From assembly GCA_023413275.1 (NCBI GenBank), contig JAEZPX010000165.1, positions 1 through 27,864 of the forward strand: a stretch of DNA of 27,864 bases, read 5' to 3'. The position numbers were made by a program, and so were the translations under genes. This DNA comes from Bacillota bacterium (lineage in GTDB: Bacteria > Bacillota > Clostridia > Lachnospirales > Anaerotignaceae). Shown piece after piece: positions 17,021 through 24,136 of this stretch (positions within the stretch are counted from its first letter, which is position 1; every line of letters starts with the position of its first letter). The notes under the pieces are model-generated. The model searched no databases. It worked only from the letters and a program-made list of their open reading frames with translations, and was not told the DNA's origin.

Positions 17021-17674
17021 TTTAGAACCCCCATTCCAAAAATAACAGACACCACATATTCAGCACCTAAAAGTTAATACCCTTATTTAAAAACACTTCT
17101 TATCTCTTGATTTCATTCCCCATTTCATGTATGGGTTCTTACCACCTCTTCAAAGAAATTCTAATACCACAACTCTAAGTTTTTTGAATTTTTCTTGAGT
17201 TAGATTTAGTCATGTTGCATTCCCATAAGGCAATACCACCTCACTCTCTATATTTGTTAAATACTTAGCAGTTTGGGGATTTCGTAATGATGTGAAAACA
17301 ATCATACATATCCCTTTCGAAAATGTTCGGATAACAGTCGGAAATTCTCGAAGTTTGTTAAAATATACATTATAGTATATACCCTAACATAAATAATTTC
17401 AATATTTTCACAGTAAAATATTACTTTTTTTTGTATATACTGTCATATTTTCATAAAAAAGCACAAAAAAAGCACATCTACGATGAACCGTTGGAAGCTT
17501 GATTTATACTTCAAACGTCATATCTTATGTGCTAAAGAACTGTGTTACAATTTATATAAAGATTGAATCATTCAAACTGCAATTTTATAACTTTGTGAAA
17601 TGTTTTGTTATTATGTAAATATATAAATAATTAAGGTAAAGATTACACTAGAAAATTCATTCATAATTATGATA
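17021..17674. other. 654-bp gene-free stretch upstream of the dCache chemoreceptor gene
   Basis: I see no credible gene here. On the minus strand a perfect TATAAT (17374-17369) has no convincing -35; if used, it would give the chemoreceptor mRNA a leader of about 340 bases. The leader has a small CCCAT/ATGGG hairpin (17119-17135) and three similar ACCAC-containing words near 17139, 17166 and 17236. The part near 17465-17533 is a large hairpin listed separately. A perfect 14-base palindrome, TTATGATATCATAA (17667-17680), spans the end of the HD-GYP gene. I compared the stretch with the c-di-GMP-I riboswitch core and did not find it. Confidence 0.5.
17465..17533 (-). terminator. Long imperfect hairpin with T tract downstream of the HD-GYP gene
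   Basis: Reading the minus strand, AGCACAT (17533-17527) pairs with ATGTGCT (17477-17471). ATGA (17521-17518) pairs with TCAT (17486-17483), and CGTTTGAAG (17517-17509) pairs with CTTCCAACG (17497-17489) with one mismatch. The stem ends in seven Ts (17471-17465). It is about 140 bases past the HD-GYP stop. It may be its terminator or the 3' end of a small RNA. Confidence 0.6.
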
Positions 17675-18319
17675 TCATAAAAGAATATCCTTTAATCTTT
17701 CCGTTTTTCTATATTTTTCATATAATTCTACAACAATATCCCATTCCTCTAATACCATTCTTCCAATATCCAAATCATACATGATACCTAAATTCTTTTT
17801 TATTTCGTTGTAACAAAAATCATAATTATGTGCCTTTCGATAACTTCTGTCAGATAACATGGCATCAATAGAATCACAGACAGCAATAACTTTCGCACCA
17901 AAAGGTATTTCATTACCAGATAGTCCTTTGGGATACCCTTTCCCATCCACCCGCTCGTGATGATATAAGACCATATCCTTCAGTTCATTCAAATGATGTG
18001 ATTTGCTCAAAATCTCAGCACCAATTTGTGGATGCCTTTTCATACACTCCCACTCTTCATTTGTCAGCTTCCCTTCCTTATTTAGTACACTGTCAGGAAC
18101 ACCCACTTTACCAATATCATGAAGATGCGCGGCGATATGTATTTTATCAGCCTCTTTTCTGTTTAATCCTAAAATTTTGCATACTTCTATAGATAAATCG
18201 CTCACTCGCTGTGAATGTCCCGCCGTATAGGCATCCTTTGCATCCAAAGCACTGGTTATGCATTCAATGATTTCGTGATAGTCTATTCCATTTCTATAAA
18301 AAGAAGCTCTCTTCTTCAT
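17675..18319 (-). CDS. HD-GYP domain protein, probable cyclic-di-GMP phosphodiesterase
   Basis: This 214-residue protein is essentially a stand-alone HD-GYP domain, which hydrolyses c-di-GMP with a two- or three-metal centre. Visible metal and catalytic elements are GHSQRVSDLS (H35), HLHDIGKVG (H67, D68), the following RHPQIGAEIL, and HHERVDGKGYPKGLSG (H120, H121, GYP at 128-130). All standard residues are present, so it should be active. No sensor or receiver domain is attached. The start at 18319 is chosen from the GGGGTG site just upstream; an in-frame ATG 37 codons earlier would add residues that match no part of the family. A promoter near 18600 would give a leader of about 270 bases. 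A c-di-GMP protein with an EAL domain is encoded 6 kb away. Confidence 0.92.
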   Translation of the reverse strand: MKKRASFYRNGIDYHEIIECITSALDAKDAYTAGHSQRVSDLSIEVCKILGLNRKEADKIHIAAHLHDIGKVGVPDSVLNKEGKLTNEEWECMKRHPQIGAEILSKSHHLNELKDMVLYHHERVDGKGYPKGLSGNEIPFGAKVIAVCDSIDAMLSDRSYRKAHNYDFCYNEIKKNLGIMYDLDIGRMVLEEWDIVVELYEKYRKTERLKDILL

Positions 18320-18593
18320 ACACACCCCGCCATTTTCAATGTATTCACTTCTTTCCCACGTTCTTATATTTAAATTAAAATAGGATGCATTACTGTATGT
18401 TGATACAAGACAGAAAATAATTTCAATCAAATTAGGAAGTAAAGCGAAACCCTAAAGAGAAATAAAATACTTTATCTCAGATTGCCTATAAATTCATTGT
18501 AAATTTCCTTTGTATCAATAGTCTGTAATCAATACATCATTCGGATACGTATTCTCCAATTGGGTATTTAACAAATCCCCTTTGATTAATTAG

Positions 18594-18621
18594 TTTATAC
18601 TAACTGGCAATGTTTTGTCAA
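18594..18621 (-). promoter_or_regulatory. Sigma-A promoter reading toward the HD-GYP gene
   Basis: On the minus strand a perfect TTGACA (18621-18616) is followed after 16 bases by TATAAA (18599-18594). The start of transcription would be near 18587, giving a leader of about 270 bases before the ATG at 18319. Confidence 0.65.
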
Positions 18622-18819
18622 TATTCAGAAAAATTCTTATAATTTTTAGGGTTTCCCTGTAGCTAAGTTAAATACAGTAAAGGCTCGTAGAGATGAGAGT
18701 GTGATTAGTAAGGCGGTAAACATAAAATGTATCAATTGTATAGCTATGAAATAATCTTGTCAATAAGTACCCCTTTCAATCTCATGTGATTCATCCTCAC
18801 ATCCCTTCCCCTTATACAT

Positions 18820-18848
18820 GCATTTTTAAAGTTTTTTGCTAATATAAT
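18820..18848 (+). promoter_or_regulatory. Possible promoter of the csp-sleC operon
   Basis: TATAAT (18843-18848) lies about 30 bases before the first ATG but has no sigma-A -35 box at 16-18 bases. GCATT (18820-18824) sits 18 bases upstream of it. That spacing and the two boxes partly resemble the forespore sigma-G/sigma-F pattern (GMATR-N18-CATNMTA). The match is partial, with three mismatches. Confidence 0.4.
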
Positions 18849-18877
18849 GTAAGAATACCAAAGGGAGGACGACGGTT

Positions 18878-19144
18878 ATGTCATATCAATCATGCCATTT
18901 TAATAATGCGCACAAATCTGTGTTAAAGTATTCTCCACGACAACACCATATTTCAGCTGAAAAATATATCTCCCTGCTAAAAAACCATACGGATACCATC
19001 GTTTACCTCACATTAAAGAATCATTACAGTTACTGGTATTTTATTAAATCTTGTGACGATACTCAACTTACTGGCTTTGTGAAGCTTAATGAAAAATGGG
19101 TCTATAAAGTAATCAATTTATCCAATATCCTCGAATTCTGCTAA
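18878..19144 (+). CDS. Small uncharacterised protein leading the csp-sleC operon
   Basis: I do not recognise this 88-residue protein. It has a strong GGGAGG ribosome binding site nine bases before the ATG, and it ends 17 bases before the first protease gene, so it is probably a real gene of the same transcript. The N-terminal third is rich in His, Ser and Lys (including HFNNAHKSVLKYSPRQHH) with no membrane segment or signal peptide. The rest alternates hydrophobic and polar residues (TIVYLTLKNHYSYWYFIKS, TGFVKLNEKWVYKVINL), which suggests a small beta-rich fold. It has three cysteines, one being the last residue. A role in making, packaging or regulating the germination proteins is inference from position only. 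Confidence 0.7.
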   Translation: MSYQSCHFNNAHKSVLKYSPRQHHISAEKYISLLKNHTDTIVYLTLKNHYSYWYFIKSCDDTQLTGFVKLNEKWVYKVINLSNILEFC

Positions 19145-19161
19145 GCCAAGGAGTGAAATCT

Positions 19162-20949
19162 ATGTCCAAAGAACCAAGGAATATTCCCGCTTCCCTTAAA
19201 CACGATATCTTTGTTTCAGAAATATCAAATGAAACTGAATTGATAAATGAATTTGAATTTCCGGAATTCATAGAACCAGCCTTAGAAAAAATAGAGGTCA
19301 TTGCAAAATTTAACGGTGATATCGTAAGGGTTGCACAAACATTGGATGCTGAAGCGGAAATCATATACGAAAATTATGCAATCATCACAATTGCAAAAGA
19401 TAAGATTAAAAGATTAGCCTCTTATCCTCAAATTGAGCACTTAGAGTTGCCTAAGAACTTATATTTTGAATTAAGCAGTAGCCTATCAAGCAGCTGCATC
19501 CCCTCTGTACAAAGAGTAGATGGATTTAACTTAAGCGGTCGAGGTGTAATTGTGGCAATCATTGACTCTGGAATTGATTATATGCATCCGGATTTTCGAA
19601 ACAGTGATGGAACCAGCAGAATTCTGTTTATTTGGGATCAAACACAAACAGGAACACCACCGGTGGGGTTTTATAGTGGCGCAGAGTACAATAACCAACA
19701 AATCAATAATGCAATTGTTTCCGAAACTCCATATCAGGTTGTTCCCAGTAGGGATACCAATGGGCATGGCACCGCTGTTGCAGGCATTGCCGCAGGAAAT
19801 GGAAGGGCAAGCAATGGCACAAATCGAGGCGTTGCTTTTGAAGCGGATATTATTGCGGTAAAAGTTGGTTATCGAGGTTATGAATCTTTTGCTAGGTCAA
19901 CAGAACTAATGAGAGCACTAAAATATGTCATTGACAAGGCCAAACGGTTTGGAAAGCCCATCTGCATTAATATGAGTTTTGGTATGAACAACGGCTCCCA
20001 TAAAGGAGATTCTTTGTTTGAAACATTTATTACAGAGATTTCTTCAAATTGGAAAACTTCTATCGTTATTCCTACAGGAAATGAAGGTGCCGCCGGTCAT
20101 CATTATCACGGAAAAATACAAACAGACGAAGTACAGGAAATCGAATTTTTTAGAGGACCCGGATTGGAAACTTCCTATTTATCCCTATGGAAAAACTTTG
20201 CTGACAGTTTTGCAGTTGAAATCATTTTTCCGGATGGAAGCTCCTCAGGAGTAATCAATATTGAAAATCAAGCTAAGACAGTAAGAAGGCCAAATTTGAT
20301 TCTAAATGTATTTTATGGGCAGCCTTCCCACTACTCCCTAGAACAGGAGGTTTTTTTCAATATCACAGCTACCCAAGGGCCTCTACCCCAAGGAATTGTC
20401 AAGCTAAGATTAATTGCCAGAAATATCGTTGATGGAAATTATGATATATGGCTTCCCACCATTGAGGAGGTAGGTGAAGAAACATTTTTTTCTGATCCAT
20501 CCATATATAACACCATCACCATACCCGCAACCGCAGAAAAAGTAGTCCGTGTTGCAGGTTATAATGCCCGTGTGGGTAACATTGCACTATTCTCAGGCAG
20601 AGGTGATCTCACAGATACTAATTCTTATCCTGACATTGCTGCTCCATCCATTGATATCATTTCAACAAAATCCGGCGGCGGATATGATTCCTTCACAGGT
20701 ACCAGTGTTGCTGCACCCTTTGTTACCGGTTCAGCGGCCCTTATGATGCAATGGGGAATCATAAACAACAATGATCCTTATTTATATGGTCAACGACTTA
20801 GAGCATTCCTGCGCATTGGTGCAGAAAGAAAAGCGGGTATCGTTTATCCAAATGCATCCTTTGGGTATGGTACCCTTTGCTTATACAATACAATGAATTA
20901 TTTAGTCGAATATCAATTAGGTGAACAATTCTGGTTAAATCTTACCTAG
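19162..20949 (+). CDS. cspB: Csp-type subtilisin-like germination protease, CspB-like
   Basis: This S8-family serine protease of the clostridial Csp group would cleave pro-SleC during germination. After an N-terminal extension (about 1-42), a prodomain (IEVIAKFNGDIVRV to YPQIEHLELP, about 44-97) precedes the catalytic domain. The triad is complete: IIDSGID (D135), NGHGTAVAGIAAG (H202) and FTGTSVAAP (S515), with the oxyanion Asn in PTGNEG (about N307). An inserted beta domain (about 320-435) separates Asn and Ser, as in Csp proteins. No signal peptide is present, which fits synthesis inside the sporangium. The start at 19162 follows AAGGAG by eight bases; a GTG three codons earlier overlaps that site. 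Assignment to CspB rests on prodomain resemblance and operon position. Confidence 0.85.
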   Translation: MSKEPRNIPASLKHDIFVSEISNETELINEFEFPEFIEPALEKIEVIAKFNGDIVRVAQTLDAEAEIIYENYAIITIAKDKIKRLASYPQIEHLELPKNLYFELSSSLSSSCIPSVQRVDGFNLSGRGVIVAIIDSGIDYMHPDFRNSDGTSRILFIWDQTQTGTPPVGFYSGAEYNNQQINNAIVSETPYQVVPSRDTNGHGTAVAGIAAGNGRASNGTNRGVAFEADIIAVKVGYRGYESFARSTELMRALKYVIDKAKRFGKPICINMSFGMNNGSHKGDSLFETFITEISSNWKTSIVIPTGNEGAAGHHYHGKIQTDEVQEIEFFRGPGLETSYLSLWKNFADSFAVEIIFPDGSSSGVINIENQAKTVRRPNLILNVFYGQPSHYSLEQEVFFNITATQGPLPQGIVKLRLIARNIVDGNYDIWLPTIEEVGEETFFSDPSIYNTITIPATAEKVVRVAGYNARVGNIALFSGRGDLTDTNSYPDIAAPSIDIISTKSGGGYDSFTGTSVAAPFVTGSAALMMQWGIINNNDPYLYGQRLRAFLRIGAERKAGIVYPNASFGYGTLCLYNTMNYLVEYQLGEQFWLNLT

Positions 20950-20962
20950 GAGGTGATTACTT

Positions 20963-22687
20963 TTGAATTTTGAAAATATTGATTTGCCTTTGTCTGAATT
21001 TATTAAACTTCCCACTACAGTTGATTTCAATATTGTAAATACAGACCGATTTAAGCTATTTGTCCAAGATAGACCATATCTAAAATTAGGAACTGAAATG
21101 GCAAATGAATTGGTTATGGTTTATACTCACAGGGATAATTTGCCCTCACTTTTTGAAGATTTGGGTAATGATTTTAACGAGTTTTTCCCCAAAATTTTAT
21201 CACCTTTAGACAGTAGAAGCAATGAAGACAGTGGCATTACGCAGATTCAGAACCAGCCCTTTTTAAGTCTTTCCGGAAGAAATGTGGTTATTGGGTTTGT
21301 TGATACCGGTATTGATTATACAAAGGATGCCTTTCGCTTTGAAGATGGTTCCTCCAAAATACTCTATCTTTGGGACCAAACCATTGAAGGAAACAGGCCT
21401 GACTATCTTTATTTTGGCTCTGTGTATACCCAAGATGATATTAACCGTGCTTTAAACTCAGAAAATCCTTATTCTATTGTTCCCTCTGTTGATGAAGATG
21501 GACATGGCACCTTTTTAGCCTCTGTTGCGGCCAGTAATGATAGAGGCGAGTACATTGGAGCTGCTCCCAAAGCATACATCATGGCGGTAAAGCTTAGACG
21601 AGCCAACGAATTTTATATTGAACGTTTTCTACTGCCCAAGGATATTCCAAATTTATACGATTCTACTGATATTATCCAAGGAATTAAATATATCAATGAT
21701 CGAACGGTGGAAATGAATCTGCCTATTGTACATTGTATCGCTATGGGTTCCAATAGCAGTGCACACGATGGCAACTCCCTTTTTGAGGATTATATTACAT
21801 TTCTCTCACAACGAGCCGGTTTTTGCTTTGTAACGGCAGCTGGAAATGAGAGTAACGCAAGACATCATTCCCAAGGTAGGTTACCAAGAACAGGAACCAC
21901 AGAAACAGTCAGCATAAAAGTTGGAAGACAAGGTGAATCCTTCTCTCTATCCATATATGGACCGGCTTACGATAAAATGTCCGCCAGCATTACTTCACCC
22001 ACTGGAGAAGTGATTGCAAGGCTCCCTTTTAAAGTAGGATTAAAGTACAGCGAGAAGCTGGTATTCGAGGCTAGTACGGTGTCCATTGAATATTATAGAA
22101 GTTTCAGCAATCTGATATGGATTGGATTTCGAGAGGCAACCCAAGGCATTTGGGATATTACTCTTTTTGGAGATGCTATTGTAAGTGGTGAATATTTTGC
22201 ATGGCTGCCCATTACAGGGCAAGTGAGTGAATATGTGGAATTATTAAAACCCGTTCCCGAATATACCATAGTTTACCCTGCAACTGCAATGGGTTCTATC
22301 ACAACAGGGGCATTTAACAGTAATGATAATAGCCTATATGTCTCCTCCTCATGGGGACCAACAAGATTGCCTCGAATGGCACCGGATATTGTCGCACCCG
22401 GTGTTAACGTGAAAGGAATTTATCCAACTGGAGAGGGAACAAAATCCGGCACTTCTGTCTCAGCAGCAATCACTGCCGGAGCAGCTGCCCTTTTATTTGA
22501 ATGGGCACTTATACAAGGTAACATTCCATCTATGGATGGAGACTTGGTTCGCACATTTTTTATTAGTGGTGCCACCAGAGAAGAAAATATGCTCTATCCA
22601 AACACAAAATGGGGTTACGGAAGGCTTAATTTGTACGGTAGCTTTGCTGTTATAAGGGAATCTATCATCAACTACTATGTATTATAA
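20963..22687 (+). CDS. Second Csp-type subtilisin-like protease (CspA/CspC-like)
   Basis: This S8-family protein of 574 residues is a diverged paralogue of the preceding gene. The N-terminal region (about 1-95) is shorter and unlike the CspB prodomain. The triad is present: GFVDTGID (D114), EDGHGTFLAS (H181) and KSGTSVSAAITAG (S498), with AAGNES (N295). In C. difficile, CspA and CspC lack parts of the triad and act as pseudoproteases in germinant signalling, so an intact triad here is notable. The start is a TTG at 20963 set by AGGAGGTGA. It is 13 bases after the first protease gene and 21 before sleC. No signal peptide or membrane segment is present. Whether it is a working protease, a sensor or both cannot be told. 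Confidence 0.85.
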   Translation: MNFENIDLPLSEFIKLPTTVDFNIVNTDRFKLFVQDRPYLKLGTEMANELVMVYTHRDNLPSLFEDLGNDFNEFFPKILSPLDSRSNEDSGITQIQNQPFLSLSGRNVVIGFVDTGIDYTKDAFRFEDGSSKILYLWDQTIEGNRPDYLYFGSVYTQDDINRALNSENPYSIVPSVDEDGHGTFLASVAASNDRGEYIGAAPKAYIMAVKLRRANEFYIERFLLPKDIPNLYDSTDIIQGIKYINDRTVEMNLPIVHCIAMGSNSSAHDGNSLFEDYITFLSQRAGFCFVTAAGNESNARHHSQGRLPRTGTTETVSIKVGRQGESFSLSIYGPAYDKMSASITSPTGEVIARLPFKVGLKYSEKLVFEASTVSIEYYRSFSNLIWIGFREATQGIWDITLFGDAIVSGEYFAWLPITGQVSEYVELLKPVPEYTIVYPATAMGSITTGAFNSNDNSLYVSSSWGPTRLPRMAPDIVAPGVNVKGIYPTGEGTKSGTSVSAAITAGAAALLFEWALIQGNIPSMDGDLVRTFFISGATREENMLYPNTKWGYGRLNLYGSFAVIRESIINYYVL

Positions 22688-22708
22688 ATTTCTCAAAGGA
22701 GGTTAAAT

Positions 22709-23950
22709 ATGGCAAACAGTAGGCTTTTTTTACGTGAAAATTATTTAGGCGGCACTGGTTTACTTAGAATAAATACGTTTCTAACAAATATCGCCAGACC
22801 TGCGGCAGGTGCAACAGTAACGGTAACGGATCCCTATGATAATACGGTGATAGAAGAAGGGGTCACCAATGCTTGGGGTGAGATACCACCAATCCCCCTA
22901 AGCGCACCACCAATAGAATTTTCCATGCAATATGACATGCCACGTCCCTTTAATCAATATAACGTACGCGTTACACTGGAGGACTATGAAGAAGCAGTAA
23001 TCAATAATGTTCAGATTTTTCCGGAAACCACTGCAGTACAAGAGATAAAACTCACACCAAGGTTTTCAGATATCAACATACCTTATCCTGTGTTGTATGG
23101 GGATTATCCGCCGAAAATCCCTGAATCAGAAATCAAAAAACTACCATTCCCAAGTAACCAAGTAGTATTACCCCAACCGGTTGTACCCAGTATTATTGTT
23201 GTTCATGACGGAAGGCCGGAAGACACCTCTGCGGCAAACTATACTGTGGCATTTAAAGATTACATTAAAAACGTTGCCAGCAGTGAAATATATGCAACAT
23301 GGCCGGTGGAGGCCATTAAAGCGAATGTTCATGTTATTTTATCTTTTACGTTAAACAGAGTCTATACAGAATGGTATCGGAACAAAGGTTTTGATTTTAC
23401 CATAACCAACTCAACAGCCTTTGACCAAGCCTTTACCTTTGGACGAAATATTTTTCAAGAAATTTCTGATGTGGTTGATGAGATTTTTGCAACCTATATT
23501 GCAAAACCCGATATCCGACAGCCGTTATTTACCCAATACAGCGATGGTAGGAGAGTTGTCAGAGAAGGCTGGCTCAGCCAATGGGGTTCAAAAGATTTAG
23601 GTGATCAAGGATTAAATGCTTTACAAATTTTAAGAAATTATTATGGGAGCAATGTTTTCATAAAAGAGGCAGAAAAAGTGGAAGGGATTCCTATATCCTT
23701 CCCGGGTACTACCCTTGTTGTGGGCTCAACAGGAGATAGCGTAAAAACAATTCAGCAACAGTTAAATGCTATATCTAAAAATTATCCCCTCATACCGAAA
23801 TTAATTGAGGATGGTTATTATGGTGAAACCACTGCGGAGTCTGTTCGTGTATTTCAGCAAATTTTCAATCTACCCCAAACTGGCACAGTGAATTACCCCA
23901 CTTGGTATAAAATTTCCGATGTTTATGTAGCGATTCAAAGGCTTGCCTAA
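22709..23950 (+). CDS. sleC: Spore cortex-lytic enzyme SleC precursor
   Basis: SleC degrades the spore cortex as a lytic transglycosylase after Csp proteases remove its N-terminal pro-region. The 413 residues show three parts. The beta-rich pro-region (1-about 150) has carboxypeptidase-regulatory-like sequence such as ARPAAGATVTVTDPYDNTVI. A SpoIID-like catalytic domain (about 195-330) has WPVEAIKANVHVILSFTLNR, where E201 matches the SpoIID catalytic Glu. A PG_binding_1 domain occupies the C-terminus (about 335-405; GSTGDSVKTIQQQL, DGYYGETTAESVRVFQ). The segment SNQVVLPQPVVP (about 149-160) is the likely pro/mature junction. The start at 22709 follows AAAGGAGG. The csp-csp-sleC order is strong support for the function. 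Confidence 0.93.
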   Translation: MANSRLFLRENYLGGTGLLRINTFLTNIARPAAGATVTVTDPYDNTVIEEGVTNAWGEIPPIPLSAPPIEFSMQYDMPRPFNQYNVRVTLEDYEEAVINNVQIFPETTAVQEIKLTPRFSDINIPYPVLYGDYPPKIPESEIKKLPFPSNQVVLPQPVVPSIIVVHDGRPEDTSAANYTVAFKDYIKNVASSEIYATWPVEAIKANVHVILSFTLNRVYTEWYRNKGFDFTITNSTAFDQAFTFGRNIFQEISDVVDEIFATYIAKPDIRQPLFTQYSDGRRVVREGWLSQWGSKDLGDQGLNALQILRNYYGSNVFIKEAEKVEGIPISFPGTTLVVGSTGDSVKTIQQQLNAISKNYPLIPKLIEDGYYGETTAESVRVFQQIFNLPQTGTVNYPTWYKISDVYVAIQRLA

Positions 23951-23991
23951 AAAGGATAGTCAAAAGCAAACACATATATTGTCTTTCCATT

Positions 23992-24048
23992 AAAAAAACC
24001 GATAAAAGAATTTGCTGTTTCTGGTGAAATTCTTTCATCGGTTTTTTT
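23992..24048. terminator. Bidirectional terminator between sleC and the EAL-GGDDF gene
   Basis: A 12-bp outer stem (23992-24003 with 24037-24048, AAAAAAACCGAT/ATCGGTTTTTTT) continues, after a single-base mismatch, into a 9-bp inner stem (24005-24013 with 24027-24035) with a 13-base loop. Both strands end in seven Ts, so it serves the two converging operons. Confidence 0.9.
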
Positions 24049-24136
24049 GTTCATCCAATATATCGTTTGCTCATTTCGGGTAATTGAAGCCAATATAGAA
24101 ACTCCTGCACAGTGTATTTTTGCAAAATTGATCAAT

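Larger units (their letters stand above)
18320..18877. other. 558-bp divergent intergenic region between HD-GYP gene and germination operon
   Basis: No convincing gene is seen. It holds the minus-strand promoter at 18594-18621 and the possible plus-strand promoter at 18820-18848. Perfect 11-bp inverted arms GAAACCCTAAA (18446-18456) and TTTAGGGTTTC (18645-18655) lie 188 bases apart. A short open frame at 18650-18754 encodes 34 basic residues without a start or ribosome binding site. The minus-strand HD-GYP leader also folds a weak AT-rich hairpin near 18457-18480. No known riboswitch core was recognised by eye. Confidence 0.5.

Noticed and set aside
18446..18655. A miniature inverted-repeat element bounded by GAAACCCTAAA and TTTAGGGTTTC arms.
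   Set aside because: The arms are only 11 bp, no target-site duplication flanks them, and the interior contains the likely HD-GYP promoter. One copy alone is not enough to call an element.
17021..18877. A cyclic-di-GMP riboswitch near the HD-GYP and chemoreceptor genes.
   Set aside because: I looked on both strands for the conserved c-di-GMP-I core around GCAAAG and its flanking stems and did not see it. A covariance search would be decisive.
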